Shown in pieces: positions 6,044-15,357 of a stretch of 36,177 bases of DNA. Each line of letters begins with the position of its first letter. Within the stretch, counting starts at the first letter, position 1. The translations under genes and the position numbers were made by a program. A model generated the notes under the pieces. That model was not told the origin of the DNA, made no database searches, and saw nothing but the letters and a program-made list of their open reading frames with translations. This DNA is from a virus, in the IMG/VR virus record IMGVR_UViG_3300012931_000013, positions 1 to 36,177 of that record. One strand, 5' to 3'.

Positions 6044-6339
6044 GTTTTGGCCCGAACCGCTATATAATAGATAACCCCGATGAGTTTTTGTCCGCTATAC
6101 GTAGCATAGATAAAGATTCTCGGGGTTGGTATGTAACATTTTATACAAACGCTATCATGAGCGTTTGTTTGCCGTATCGTGGTGAGATTAGTGGTAAGCA
6201 TATGTTTTACGATGATTATACCTATATAAGAGTGTTAGCTCGCGGCGGTGTTTTTTACGCTGAGATTTTACGCGACGAACCGCGTCCGGATATTATAGCC
6301 GCCATCCGTTTGGTTGAGCGCGAAAGAGGTGTTGTATAA
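6040..6339 (+). CDS. Hypothetical protein (99 aa)
   Basis: Starts within the ATGA overlap with the previous stop. It encodes an aromatic-rich globular-looking protein starting MSFGPNRYIIDNPDEFLSAI, with no recognised motif. It ends TAA immediately before the ATG of the DUF2800 nuclease, so it belongs to the replication operon; role unknown. Confidence 0.7.
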   Translation: MSFGPNRYIIDNPDEFLSAIRSIDKDSRGWYVTFYTNAIMSVCLPYRGEISGKHMFYDDYTYIRVLARGGVFYAEILRDEPRPDIIAAIRLVERERGVV

Positions 6340-7482
6340 ATGATTAAAATATCAGCATCGGCAGTACACCGGATAAAAAAATGCGCACATTCGGCGTTTT
6401 TAGAATCGTCAATGCCGCGCGAATGGCAATATCGCGATGGGTATAAACAACAGGCTGAGCGAGGAACCGCTATTCATGCGGCGGCAGAGGACGTATTAAA
6501 TGCGGCTATTACCGGATTATCTGGCGCAAAAATTACAGCTTTAATCAAAAAAGTGTGTAAAACGAAATTGAAAGAATATGCTTTTGACGATTGTTTTTAT
6601 ACTAGTAAAACATATGTATCGTACGTTTTAAAAACGCATAAACAAGCGGATAAAAACTGGATTGATACAGATATAGCTGTCGAGGAAAAACACCGCAAAA
6701 CAATATTGGGGTGCGATATGGTTGCGAAGCTGGATGCAAGCATTTTTTGTTTTGCTAATTTTGGTTTCTACATCCACATTTTCGATTTGAAAACCGGGTA
6801 TATTGATTATGAGGCTACTGCATACGACCAATTGAGATTTACCGCTCTTTTGTTGTCTCTGTTATTTCCAAAAAATATGGATTTTAAAGGTTTTACCATA
6901 CACACGGTACAGCCGCTTTATTACGATGCAACAAAACAAATAATCACGCACACCGAACAAATAACAACAAAACAGGCTCGCAAAGAGCTCGCTGAGCTTG
7001 CTGAATTTGTAAAAACCGGTAAATGCGCTATGGGCAGTCACTGCCGCTTTTGCCCGTGTGTTTTAGGGTGCAAATCTGTTAATGATTTAGTTGATTTTAT
7101 TAATAGTAATGAGGTTGAAAATATGGATATGTCGAGATTGGAATATGTGTACGACAGCAGAGACGCAATTGATGCCTTTATGAGAGCTTGCGAAGGCAAA
7201 CTCATCGAGTTTGCTGATAGGGGTGAGTCTGGAAAATATGAGGTCCGCGAAAAATCGGGGCATAAAAAATGGAAAGATGAAAAAGCTGTTGAGAAATCCT
7301 TGCGCATTTTTGGTGATGGTATATACGGGAAAAGGAAATTATTATCACCGGCAAAAATGGAGAAATTTACTTCTGACGATCTATCAGCTTTATACGAAAC
7401 GCCGAAAGTTAAAATTTTAGTTAAAAAAGAAAACGTATTTGAGGTGCTAGATTTTCACCCTATTGCTACGGATCAGCGCTAA
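6340..7482 (+). CDS. DUF2800 Cas4-like PD-(D/E)XK nuclease (380 aa)
   Basis: The start ISASAVHRIKKCAHSAFLES and the GTAIHAAAEDVL block with its conserved His and Glu are typical of DUF2800/RecB-like nucleases. A central IFDLKTGYIDYEA gives the catalytic D-x-K, followed by AYDQLRFTALLL, the QLR motif. Near residue 225-245 a Cys cluster (CAMGSHCRFCPCVLGC) together with the Cys near the N-terminus could hold an iron-sulphur cluster as in Cas4/AddB. Such proteins process DNA ends during phage replication and recombination. It is followed 31 bases later by the polymerase gene, a usual arrangement. Confidence 0.85.
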   Translation: MIKISASAVHRIKKCAHSAFLESSMPREWQYRDGYKQQAERGTAIHAAAEDVLNAAITGLSGAKITALIKKVCKTKLKEYAFDDCFYTSKTYVSYVLKTHKQADKNWIDTDIAVEEKHRKTILGCDMVAKLDASIFCFANFGFYIHIFDLKTGYIDYEATAYDQLRFTALLLSLLFPKNMDFKGFTIHTVQPLYYDATKQIITHTEQITTKQARKELAELAEFVKTGKCAMGSHCRFCPCVLGCKSVNDLVDFINSNEVENMDMSRLEYVYDSRDAIDAFMRACEGKLIEFADRGESGKYEVREKSGHKKWKDEKAVEKSLRIFGDGIYGKRKLLSPAKMEKFTSDDLSALYETPKVKILVKKENVFEVLDFHPIATDQR

Positions 7483-7513
7483 TACGGAATTGTACGAAAA
7501 TTGAAGGTTTGAA

Positions 7514-9394
7514 ATGATTAAAATATTTATAGACTTTGAAACAAAATCTTTTTCTCCGCTACCTAAAGTCGGCGCGTGGGTGTATAGTGAACACCCCTCG
7601 ACGGATATAATAATGATGTCATATGCTGTCGAAGATGCTCCGCCGCAAATGTGGCATCCGGGATTAGTAATCCCGGATTTTGAAAGCGAAGATTTTGTTT
7701 ATATCGCCCGTAATGCACTTTTCGAATATGCAATTGCTGTTAATGTCGGAATACCAAAATATAATTTTCCCGAGAGAATGCGCGACATTAAAAACTGGAA
7801 TTGTACTCGTGTATCCTCGTTACAAATAGGCCTCCCCGCGAGCCTTGAGAATTGCGGCGAGGCTTTGGGAATAGCGACAAAAAAACTTGATACCGGCAAA
7901 CGCCTTATAAATAAATATTCAAAACCCGCGAAAGACAGAAGCACCGGCGAATTGTATTTTAACGAAATAACACCCGAAGACTTTGACGCATGGAAACAAT
8001 ACAACATGACCGACGTTGAGGCAGATAGGCAGTGTGACAACATAATTGAAAAATACGACATTGTCGCAAATCTTGAAAAAGAGGTGGTGTTGCAAGATTT
8101 TGAAATCAATGCTCGCGGGGTTAAGATAGACGTAAAATCACTTGATAAAATGGAAATAGTTATCGCCGAGGCCACAGCTAAGGCAAAAAAAGAAGCTGAC
8201 AGATATGGGCTAAATGTAAGCAGTCCGAAACAATTGCTTGAATATTTACATAAAAAAGGCTTTGAAGTTGACAATACTCAAGAGCAAGTGCTTGAAGAAA
8301 TCGAGACCGACGATACCGACGTTAAAGACATTCTCGCCCTGAGGTCTTTTTTAGGCAAGGCAAGCGTTAAGAAATACGCGGCGTTGCGCAGTCATTTATG
8401 TAGTGATGGGCGTTTGCGTTACTTTTTAAAATATTACGGCGCAACCCCCACTGGACGGTGGAGTAGCGAAGGTGTGCAATTGCACAATCTCCCAAAAACA
8501 GAAACGGGGTCAAGCGAAAAAGAGATAGAATTTTTAATCAAAAATATCTCTGCGGATTTGCCGTATCGTGAGCTTGTCACGCAATGCAAAAAGATTTTAC
8601 CGGGGTTAATTGTAGCTGATGAAGGTTGTAAATTTATTATGGGAGACTGTGCGAATATCGAGGCGCGTGTTTTAGCGTATTTATCCGGACAGTGGGATAT
8701 ATTAGATGATATGATAAACGGAGTAGATTTATACAAAAAAAACGCCGCGGCAGTTTTTAACAAGCGCGTCGAAGATATTGACAAAAATGAAAGGCAACTT
8801 GGTAAGCGAATTGAACTTGCCTGCGGGTATGGCATGGGGCACGCAAAGTTTTTGAAAACGTGTAAAGCCGCTAAACTTAATATATCCTCCGAGCTCGCTG
8901 AAAAAGCCGTCAAAACCTACCGACAAACACGGCCTGCGATAGATAATTTCTGGAATGATTTACAGCGCGCTTTCACGCTTGAGGGTAGGAATTTCCCATG
9001 CGGCTTAAAAGTTATGCGTAGGGGTAAACGATACGAAATACATGCGCCCAGCGGCCATATCATGTATTACCACAATGTACGCAATACGCAGGATGGTTTA
9101 GTTTATCATAACTACCAAAAAGGCTTCGACGTTAAACTGTACGGCGGGATTTTAGCGGAAAATGTTTGCCAGTGGATAGCGCGGTTAGTACTTTCAGATC
9201 GTATGCAGGAGCTTAAAAAGCACGGAATAGAGACGGCGTTTACTGTCCATGACGAAATAATAGCGATAACTGGTGAAAAAGATGTCGACAAAAACAAAAA
9301 AATATTTGACGAAATAACAAACACTGCGCCTGAATGGTTGCCGAATTTCCCTTTGAAAACGGTTAGTGTTGTTTCGGGTAGGTATTTTAAATAA
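7514..9394 (+). CDS. Family A DNA polymerase with 3'-5' exonuclease (626 aa)
   Basis: The exonuclease domain carries IDFET (D7, E9) and YNMTD (Y163, D167). The polymerase domain has TPTGRWSSEG, motif A MGDCANIEARVLAYLSG (D378), motif B beginning RQLGKRIELACGYG (R427, K431, Y439) and motif C TVHDE (H579, D580). This is the phage-type Pol I without a 5'-3' nuclease domain, replicating the genome together with the primase-helicase at 33187 and SSB at 4795. Ribosome binding site GAAGG before ATG. Motif B has ELACGYG where FGxxYG is common, as in other phage members. Confidence 0.95.
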   Translation: MIKIFIDFETKSFSPLPKVGAWVYSEHPSTDIIMMSYAVEDAPPQMWHPGLVIPDFESEDFVYIARNALFEYAIAVNVGIPKYNFPERMRDIKNWNCTRVSSLQIGLPASLENCGEALGIATKKLDTGKRLINKYSKPAKDRSTGELYFNEITPEDFDAWKQYNMTDVEADRQCDNIIEKYDIVANLEKEVVLQDFEINARGVKIDVKSLDKMEIVIAEATAKAKKEADRYGLNVSSPKQLLEYLHKKGFEVDNTQEQVLEEIETDDTDVKDILALRSFLGKASVKKYAALRSHLCSDGRLRYFLKYYGATPTGRWSSEGVQLHNLPKTETGSSEKEIEFLIKNISADLPYRELVTQCKKILPGLIVADEGCKFIMGDCANIEARVLAYLSGQWDILDDMINGVDLYKKNAAAVFNKRVEDIDKNERQLGKRIELACGYGMGHAKFLKTCKAAKLNISSELAEKAVKTYRQTRPAIDNFWNDLQRAFTLEGRNFPCGLKVMRRGKRYEIHAPSGHIMYYHNVRNTQDGLVYHNYQKGFDVKLYGGILAENVCQWIARLVLSDRMQELKKHGIETAFTVHDEIIAITGEKDVDKNKKIFDEITNTAPEWLPNFPLKTVSVVSGRYFK

Positions 9395-9588
9395 TGGCAC
9401 GCGGCAGAATTAAATTAACATATTCTGATGAAAACGGGGTTTTACATGAGGCGATGTTTTACTCAGACAAATACTCTGTACACTCCGATTTGTCGAGCTG
9501 GATTGTGTCGCGTGTGGGTGTGCCTAAATTAGTTGTGGGTAACGAAAATTTAATTGATATACGGATGTGCTCTTATGACAGTGATTGA
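9394..9588 (+). CDS. Hypothetical protein (64 aa)
   Basis: ATG overlaps the polymerase stop (TAATG), showing coupled translation. The product starts MARGRIKLTYSDENGVLHEA and looks like a small beta-rich domain. No family recognised. Confidence 0.65.
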   Translation: MARGRIKLTYSDENGVLHEAMFYSDKYSVHSDLSSWIVSRVGVPKLVVGNENLIDIRMCSYDSD

Positions 9589-9721
9589 CGTGAATACCGC
9601 AACGTGTAATGTCGAGGATACTGATTATCACGGCTTTGACGAACCGGTGAATAAGTTATTTCAAAAAGCTTATTGCGTTGAATACGATGACTACTACATT
9701 GACGGTGAATACTATGACTGA
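9575..9721 (+). CDS. Acidic tyrosine-rich peptide (48 aa)
   Basis: ATG at 9575 inside the end of the previous gene, stop TGA at 9719 overlapping the start of the next (ATGACTGA). The product is acidic and Tyr-rich at its end (ECVEYDDYYIDG-type pattern). Its exact packing between two overlapping genes supports it; function unknown. Confidence 0.5.
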   Translation: MTVIDVNTATCNVEDTDYHGFDEPVNKLFQKAYCVEYDDYYIDGEYYD

Positions 9722-10079
9722 GCGTGAAAAACTATCTAAACTAACAGCAACGGTTAAAAAAACTTTACCAGACGTGTTTTGGTACAAAATACCGGATACC
9801 CGGATAGGCCATAAAAAACCTTTTGATGTTGTTGCGATGTGTGACGGAGACACCTATGCGTTTGAGTTTAAATCGCCTAAAGGTGTCCTCGCCGAACACC
9901 AAAAAGAAGCTTTGCTAAAAGCCGCGAGCAACGGTTGTTGTGCGTGTGTCGTAACATTTTTAGATAACCCAAAAATGTTACGCTTCGACACGTCGCTATT
10001 AAAATCCGTAACGACAAAACAAAGTATATTTTTATGCATATTACAATTGCTATATTCTACGAAAAAACGCGCCCGTTAA
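9714..10079 (+). CDS. Small PD-(D/E)XK nuclease, VRR-NUC-like (121 aa)
   Basis: ATG at 9714 is preferred because it overlaps the previous stop; the frame is also open from TTG at 9678. The core is KKPFDVVAMCDGDTYAFEFKSP: catalytic Asp, then E-x-K, followed by a Gln-Lys helix (AEHQKEALL). This is the compact VRR-NUC or Holliday-junction-nuclease-like fold common in phage replication modules, where it probably resolves branched DNA. It is the last rightward gene; its end overlaps the end of the leftward phosphoesterase by 23 bp. Confidence 0.75.
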   Translation: MTEREKLSKLTATVKKTLPDVFWYKIPDTRIGHKKPFDVVAMCDGDTYAFEFKSPKGVLAEHQKEALLKAASNGCCACVVTFLDNPKMLRFDTSLLKSVTTKQSIFLCILQLLYSTKKRAR

Positions 10080-10827
10080 CAACACATTTATCATTTATGA
10101 AATAGCACAAATCAAAAAAGAATTCGGTTCGCTTTTTATTAATGTAAAACACCCCGAAGGAGTGAGTCCAATTTGCCAACGCCGGGTGTTTAATGTATCC
10201 GGCTTTGTTTATATCTTCGAACGTACCGAGCTGGATACCCGCTTGTGTTGAATTGTAATGGTTGTATATTTCAATCCCGTTTGTATGGCTGTGGAAAGCA
10301 ACAACACTGATTCCGTTCATTGACACCAATTTTCGAACACGGTTAACCGGCGCGGCGCTTGAACCGGACGAATCGTCGCCATGTATAAACAATAAAACGT
10401 CATTATAATTATATTCTTTTGCGCTCGACCAGCCAAAATCTTTCAACCGCAACAGGTTATCCGGTTGAAGGCTATCAAGGTCTTCCGCCCAGACTTCCCG
10501 CGTCATTTTATCATATAACCGGCGGTAAAAATGATTGTCTTGTAATAATATTTTTTTTGCTTTTGGCACGATGTTTTGTGTAGATTCTAGCCACGCGTGC
10601 GCTGCGTTTAACTCGCTTTGTAGCCCGATGAGTTGACTGTGCCGCTTGTTGTATTCTGATAGGCAGTCCGCCGTAATGATGTCGCCGCCGTCGAGGATAA
10701 TGTCGGGTTGTATGTAGTCGATAACGTCAAGCAAGATATTCGCGGCGCGTTGGTTAGTGTTCGGGATGTGTAAATCCCCGTATGCGAGGAGGATGTCATA
10801 CTCTTTCCGTATGTCTTTGTTTGGCAT
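10057..10827 (-). CDS. Calcineurin-like metallophosphoesterase (256 aa)
   Basis: Motifs in order: YGDLHIP (D18, H20), DGGDI (D46, D49), DNHF (N98, H99; family usually GNHE/D), IHGDDSS and FHSHTN (usually GHTH). These bind two metal ions for hydrolysis of phosphodiester or phosphomonoester bonds. Phage members may act on nucleotides or DNA ends; the substrate cannot be read from sequence. The preceding mini-gene overlaps its start by 32 bp. Ribosome binding site AAAGGCGG. It ends with TAG and runs convergent into the nuclease gene at 9714. Confidence 0.85.
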   Translation of the reverse strand: MPNKDIRKEYDILLAYGDLHIPNTNQRAANILLDVIDYIQPDIILDGGDIITADCLSEYNKRHSQLIGLQSELNAAHAWLESTQNIVPKAKKILLQDNHFYRRLYDKMTREVWAEDLDSLQPDNLLRLKDFGWSSAKEYNYNDVLLFIHGDDSSGSSAAPVNRVRKLVSMNGISVVAFHSHTNGIEIYNHYNSTQAGIQLGTFEDINKAGYIKHPALANWTHSFGVFYINKKRTEFFFDLCYFINDKCVVNGRVFS

Positions 10828-10972
10828 TTACGACCGCCTTTATTATTTTTGTGGGGTTGGCAAGCGCGCGTTCTTCTATTTCCTCGCGCTTGCCGGGGTT
10901 TGTTGCGTTTATCGGTCTAAAGTAACCAACAACGCGTGAGTAAATTTCGGTAGGTATCTTTTTATCGGCCAT
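10796..10972 (-). CDS. NrdD C-terminus-like mini-protein (58 aa)
   Basis: The stretch PTEIYSRVVGYFRPINATNP with KREE following resembles the region around the glycyl-radical site of anaerobic ribonucleotide reductase (RVVGYFRPVxxWNxGK). Small free-standing proteins of this kind are frequent in phages, often annotated as anaerobic ribonucleoside reductase fragments. The glycine of VVGYF is present. By analogy with stand-alone glycyl-radical domains, it might repair a damaged host enzyme; this is inference. ATG at 10972 is preferred over TTG at 10978. No ribosome binding site; the start lies where transcription should begin. Confidence 0.65.
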   Translation of the reverse strand: MADKKIPTEIYSRVVGYFRPINATNPGKREEIEERALANPTKIIKAVVNAKQRHTERV

Positions 10973-10978
10973 GCACAA

Positions 10979-11007
10979 ACACTAAATTATCCAATAAATT
11001 TTGTCAA
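10979..11007 (-). promoter_or_regulatory. Leftward promoter for the NrdD-like/phosphoesterase pair
   Basis: On the minus strand TTGACA (11007-11002), 17-bp spacer, TAGTGT (10984-10979). Predicted start of RNA is about 10972, the A of the ATG. It sits just beyond the last tail-fibre codon, so these two genes can be expressed apart from the late operon. Confidence 0.5.
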
Positions 11008-11017
11008 GTTATTTATT

Positions 11018-11920
11018 TTAGCTTACATATTCACAACGGAAAACGGTATTGCTGCTTGATGGTGTTGTCCCCGTGGTGCCCTGTAGACATATAATATCTC
11101 CGGCGGTTAATTTGACCACTCCGCTTGTCGTTGTTCCGAGATAGCCTGCAGTTGCGATAGTGTGCCAGCTCAATCTTTGTGCCGGTAGTGTTGTCGATTG
11201 TATATTTGATGTTTTTTCCGTCGCGTTGCGCATAATCCCAAAATAATATGCGTTTTGTGTTTGCGCTAAAAAACAATAGTTCCCTGTCCGTTTTATTGTG
11301 ATTTCGAGCCCCGCGGTTCCGTATGAGCCAAAATTGCTAGTCATATAGTTCCCAAGGGCGACTGAATTATTTGTAAATGTCAATACACGTGTATCCGTTG
11401 ACCCGTATCCCGAATGCGTGTCATACCATAATGTTGACGTCACTCGTTCGCCTGTCGATATCCAATATCCGCTTGATTGGTTTTCCAGCAATTCAATAAA
11501 ATCCCCCGTTACCGGGAGCCATATAGCCGCAAGCGCATCGCTGGTCAAAGTATTTGCATCTGTCGCATTTGGAGATACAATGATTTTATTTGACGCCCCA
11601 CCAGCTTTCAATATTTTAATTTTTCTGTCTATGTTGTTTGCTTTTAGTGGCAACGTTATTGTAATATCTCCGCTTGTCGTGTCGACTAATATTGTCCCGT
11701 AACCGTCGTCGTCTGTTATAGTATAATTTGCACTTGTATAATATGCCGTCCCAAGTGATGATTGGATATTGACTATGTCAGCTTCGGCGGTGTCTATCCG
11801 GTCGGTGATTGCGGTTAACGTTGTTTTACGAGACAAGCCCCCGGAAGTTTCTATCTCAATTAAATCTGTGCTTAATATACTTGCTTGATTTGTTAAGTCG
11901 CTAATTTTTACTGATGCCAT
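11018..11920 (-). CDS. Tail fibre / receptor-binding protein (300 aa)
   Basis: Starts MASVKISDLTNQASILSTDL, a common N-terminal attachment segment of phage tail fibres, followed by a short helical stretch (RIDTAEADIVNIQ) and a long Thr/Ser/Gly-rich beta region (GDITITLPL, NRKIKILK type), ending in a compact head. It is the last gene of the tail module, the usual place for the host-recognition protein. Ribosome binding site TTGGAGG. The segment 11704-11801 is duplicated exactly at 752-849. No A-specific variation is seen between the copies, so this is not a diversity-generating retroelement. Confidence 0.75.
   Translation of the reverse strand: MASVKISDLTNQASILSTDLIEIETSGGLSRKTTLTAITDRIDTAEADIVNIQSSLGTAYYTSANYTITDDDGYGTILVDTTSGDITITLPLKANNIDRKIKILKAGGASNKIIVSPNATDANTLTSDALAAIWLPVTGDFIELLENQSSGYWISTGERVTSTLWYDTHSGYGSTDTRVLTFTNNSVALGNYMTSNFGSYGTAGLEITIKRTGNYCFLAQTQNAYYFGIMRNATEKTSNIQSTTLPAQRLSWHTIATAGYLGTTTSGVVKLTAGDIICLQGTTGTTPSSSNTVFRCEYVS
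11704..11801 (-). repeat. 98-bp segment duplicated in the early leader
   Basis: Codons about 41-72 of the tail-fibre gene, identical to 752-849. The early copy is transcribed as the complement of this gene's mRNA. Confidence 0.95.
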
Positions 11921-11922
11921 TA

Positions 11923-13740
11923 TTAAACCTCCAATATTGTGTAACGGGTATCACCGTCGCTTGTCACCCTGAAATCCCCGTCAACAGTGACGCGGGCGGC
12001 GTATTCAAGATTTGCGGTTGGGTCTACTTTAACATACCGCATTGATATTTTAAGTTTTTCGTTTTCCAAATCTTTTTCGAGTGCTAATATTTCATATACG
12101 GCATATGTCGGCGTCGCCCCTACCCGCGTTAAAGGTGACGCAAGTACAAAATCCGCAATTTCTAGGTCGTTGTTAACCAGCTTTATACTGCGGCTTATTA
12201 TGTCCTTAACATCAGACGAGTAAGCCATAATAGTGGCGGCTTTGTCAGTTGCCGCCGTTACATCCGGTAAATTTGTTTCAAACGTCTCCGTCTTTGCTTT
12301 TTTATACCGAGTGAAAGCAGTATCATAATAATCAAGATATTCAATTTGTTTGTATGTATCGTCTTTTATGTCGTGGTCATATTTGATTACGCAGCTTGTC
12401 AGATATTCGTCACCGCTGTTCGTGATGTTCGGCGCGTCTACCCATTCGTCGGTTAATATTGTTCGTGTTATAGCGCGGTTTGCATTAAATACTCTGACGG
12501 TGTATTTTCCGGTATCGTGCGCAAAAAAACGGGCGTCAATATCTTCGCAAACCTTGCCCAAAACCTCAGATAATTTCGCATCGTCATCGATATAAACGTT
12601 TGTATCTCGGCTTAATACTTCAGCTGCGTCAACCTCTGTTATATCCCAAAAAGACGCGAGATAGTTTTTACCGTCATATCTATACAGTAAATCTTTGATT
12701 ATTGCAACACCATTCGTTATCGGTGTTGTGATATCAGCAGATATGTCTCCAAGTACGGCATTTGCGACCGCATACGTAAGCGTAAACGTTCCTGTTGAGT
12801 AGTTTATTGCCGCAGGGGGTAGCGTAGTTTTAACACCGTCAACGGTTTTATATACGGTTATTGAAGACGCCTGATTAAACTCCGTGTCCATAAACAAAAA
12901 AATGTAATATGACGGAGTAGTTTCTTCTTCGTTAAGACATATACACGGCGCATTTTTAACCGCGCCATAAACAACAGGCTTTGGCGTATCGACGTTTCCG
13001 TCTGACAAATACGGGTAGTCTGTTTGATTGAGTAAGTTTGTCGCTATTGACTGAGACAGTGACGCCCTTACATCGGTCACTGTTATGGCAAGCGTATCAA
13101 AATCTCTTTCGTCGTTTTGGATGAATCCGGAATGCACACGAACAAAATCAGCATAAGCGTCGCCGTCATCGCCGAATAATATGCGCGTTGCCTTCCCATA
13201 TAGATTTCTCGTTTTCCAATCGTCAAATACACCGTCGGCGTTTATCAGTGTTATTTTACCGCCCTGATATTTTATAACGCCAAAAAACAGAGGGTCTATT
13301 GATTTTTTAATGCTTTGTACTGATGATATTCTCGGCTCCCAGTATTGCATATTATAATACGTACCGAGCGAATTAACTTTATTAGCAAAACCCAAACCGA
13401 CACCGAAAAGCAAAGTTTTGCCAAGAGGTGGTTCGAAGTCCGGCAAATGCATGTAGATACGAGTTGTTGCGCCATCGTAGTAAAATGACGCGTCAACCGC
13501 TTTGCAATCGTCTATACTATCCACTTGTGCAAGGTCAGTTCCGTCGCATTTCGCTGAAAACACTTGATATTGCACATCGTTTTCGTATGGGTAATATCCA
13601 GTATTGCCGTTGTCATCGGTCACAACGATATCCACCCCGGGAGTAAGAACTAAAAACCATATCCCGGGGGATGAGTTTAAAATGTAATTCAAATCATTCG
13701 GTTTATCGTAACTAAATAAAATTATCTTGTCAGTTGCCAT
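11923..13740 (-). CDS. Tail hub / baseplate-like structural protein (605 aa)
   Basis: Large protein, two bases from the fibre gene, between C1q-like protein and fibre in the tail-tip cluster. Features visible are an N-terminal beta-rich region, a central part with repeated short domains, and a C-terminal segment with mixed helices (residues about 480-560) ending in a beta hairpin. I recognise no named family with certainty. Its size, order and Thr/Asp-rich composition fit a tail-tip hub that holds the receptor-binding proteins. A tail-associated lysin activity is not evident. Confidence 0.65.
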   Translation of the reverse strand: MATDKIILFSYDKPNDLNYILNSSPGIWFLVLTPGVDIVVTDDNGNTGYYPYENDVQYQVFSAKCDGTDLAQVDSIDDCKAVDASFYYDGATTRIYMHLPDFEPPLGKTLLFGVGLGFANKVNSLGTYYNMQYWEPRISSVQSIKKSIDPLFFGVIKYQGGKITLINADGVFDDWKTRNLYGKATRILFGDDGDAYADFVRVHSGFIQNDERDFDTLAITVTDVRASLSQSIATNLLNQTDYPYLSDGNVDTPKPVVYGAVKNAPCICLNEEETTPSYYIFLFMDTEFNQASSITVYKTVDGVKTTLPPAAINYSTGTFTLTYAVANAVLGDISADITTPITNGVAIIKDLLYRYDGKNYLASFWDITEVDAAEVLSRDTNVYIDDDAKLSEVLGKVCEDIDARFFAHDTGKYTVRVFNANRAITRTILTDEWVDAPNITNSGDEYLTSCVIKYDHDIKDDTYKQIEYLDYYDTAFTRYKKAKTETFETNLPDVTAATDKAATIMAYSSDVKDIISRSIKLVNNDLEIADFVLASPLTRVGATPTYAVYEILALEKDLENEKLKISMRYVKVDPTANLEYAARVTVDGDFRVTSDGDTRYTILEV

Positions 13741-13743
13741 ATA

Positions 13744-14613
13744 CTATAACACCAAAAAACCGTCAAATTGCGCTAAATATTTTGAGTCCGTGTACGGTGT
13801 AGTGTTTGCTGCATAGCCGCTGGCGACAGAACAATAAATACGTATGTTGACAGTATCCCCAACAGCACAATCAGCAAAAGAATGAATTGACAAGCTCGCT
13901 CCAGAAGTTAGTTTTGTAAAATAAACACGTTTAAACTCTGAATCATTTATGTATATATGTAATCTGGTTGTATGTTCTGCTCCTCCGTAAACTGTGTTGT
14001 CAACAAAAGCTGAAAAATAGTATTTCCCCGTCACGGGAGCGGTATATGTATATGTTGACGTATTAAACCCACCGCCGATATCAAAATATTTCCCCCTAAA
14101 TTCGACGATATCAACCGTTCCTGTACCTAAAGTTTGCCCGCCGTTTGGCATATATGCCGAGAAACAAGGTTTTATAAAAGTTTTATTAAATCCCTCGGTG
14201 TAAGTTTTTTCAGTGTACGCTGCCGTTGCTTTCGTACACTGAAAATTAAAATATCTCCAATTCGCGTACGTGCTTGTACCATACCAGCCTTGTTTGCTAT
14301 CCGACCAAGTTGGCGCAGTTGCAGTAAAATATGGTGCCATGGTCGTACCGTCAATCATTACATATACAACCCCATCGGCTACAGTTGCGCTTGTCACCGG
14401 GTCGGTCGTATTTATAGCCTGCTCAGTATCTGCGCGGAGCAACGCTCCGTTTACCTCAATAATTGAACCAGCTGCAATAGCCGGAACGGTTGTCGTGTTT
14501 ATCTCAGTCAAAGCTACTTGGTGCTTGCCTATGAATGTAGCGTCCTCGGTTGTTTGCATCGCTAAAATGTCAGTGTCATCGTTTGCATACGTGTTTAACT
14601 GCGTTAAAGCCAT
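13744..14613 (-). CDS. Tail-tip protein with C1q-like head (289 aa)
   Basis: The N-terminal half (NALTEINTTTVPAIAAGSI region) is an attachment segment; the C-terminal half, about residues 155-289, has the C1q/TNF-like pattern PCFSAYMPNGG, YFDIGGGFNTSTYTYTAPVT and GKYYFSAFVDN, then alternating strands and a final FDGFLVL. C1q-like heads trimerise and bind sugars or proteins, so this is a good host-binding candidate. It ends with TAG just before the next gene. Ribosome binding site GTGAGGT. Confidence 0.75.
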   Translation of the reverse strand: MALTQLNTYANDDTDILAMQTTEDATFIGKHQVALTEINTTTVPAIAAGSIIEVNGALLRADTEQAINTTDPVTSATVADGVVYVMIDGTTMAPYFTATAPTWSDSKQGWYGTSTYANWRYFNFQCTKATAAYTEKTYTEGFNKTFIKPCFSAYMPNGGQTLGTGTVDIVEFRGKYFDIGGGFNTSTYTYTAPVTGKYYFSAFVDNTVYGGAEHTTRLHIYINDSEFKRVYFTKLTSGASLSIHSFADCAVGDTVNIRIYCSVASGYAANTTPYTDSKYLAQFDGFLVL

Positions 14614-15357
14614 TTAAAAAACCTCACTTACTTTCATCGTCATGCTATAATTAAGCCCGTAATCACTGATTTTTACTATCTCCGGGCGCTCATCCAAATG
14701 CATATATACCGGCGGTTCGATATCTAAATCATCTTCCCATAGCAGCAGGTAGAACGGGTCTGTCACGCTCACTGCGTCGAGAAACGCGTCGATCAATAAC
14801 TTTTGCGCGTAGGTAAAACACGGAAAGTCTATTTCTGCGGTTTTATAAGTGCAAACTGTTTGACCATACAATTGTCTTGATAACGATGTTGCATATGTGT
14901 CGTCTGTTTTGTCAAAAAGCGAGCCGTCCGGTGAAAAGCCCGGCATGGTCAACGCGGTTCCTAAAAATACAGAGCCGACCTCAAGATAAGTATCCGGATT
15001 GCTCGCATCATTGATTGTGATTCTCCAATAGCGGTACGCGCCGCCAGTAAAATTTTTGTATATCACAGTTTCGCTTGTAAGCGTTTCACTCACTGCAGGT
15101 GTTGTCCATGCATCCGTACTATTGCCCTCTAATACAATAGTCGCACCTGTTGTAAAATTGTGTGCATTGATTAAAACGTCTGTGACTGTTTGCGCTGTCA
15201 ACAAATCAAACTTTAGCCACTGCGTTGAGTCGTCAAGGGTGCGCCCGACACGCGAGAGCCGCGAGTCTTTCAATGCGGTATCAAATAAATAATAAGGATT
15301 TTCTGAAAAACTTGATATCGTGGCGTCTGTTATTAAATTATCATAAAGTATTTTCAT
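14614..15357 (-). CDS. Distal tail protein with discoidin-like domain (247 aa)
   Basis: The middle region (about residues 25-135) reads like an F5/8 type C (discoidin) fold: WLKFDLLTAQTVTDVLINAHN, then AYRYWRITINDAS and YLEVGSVFLG. The end (residues 175-247) looks like a Dit-type tail segment. ATGA overlap with the tape-measure stop shows coupling. Position directly after the tape measure is that of the distal tail protein; discoidin folds bind carbohydrate, so it may also contact the host surface. Confidence 0.65.
   Translation of the reverse strand: MKILYDNLITDATISSFSENPYYLFDTALKDSRLSRVGRTLDDSTQWLKFDLLTAQTVTDVLINAHNFTTGATIVLEGNSTDAWTTPAVSETLTSETVIYKNFTGGAYRYWRITINDASNPDTYLEVGSVFLGTALTMPGFSPDGSLFDKTDDTYATSLSRQLYGQTVCTYKTAEIDFPCFTYAQKLLIDAFLDAVSVTDPFYLLLWEDDLDIEPPVYMHLDERPEIVKISDYGLNYSMTMKVSEVF

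Noticed and set aside
11704-11801. Diversity-generating retroelement (template/variable repeat pair with 752-849)
   Set aside because: The copies are identical, with no adenine-specific changes, and no reverse transcriptase is present.
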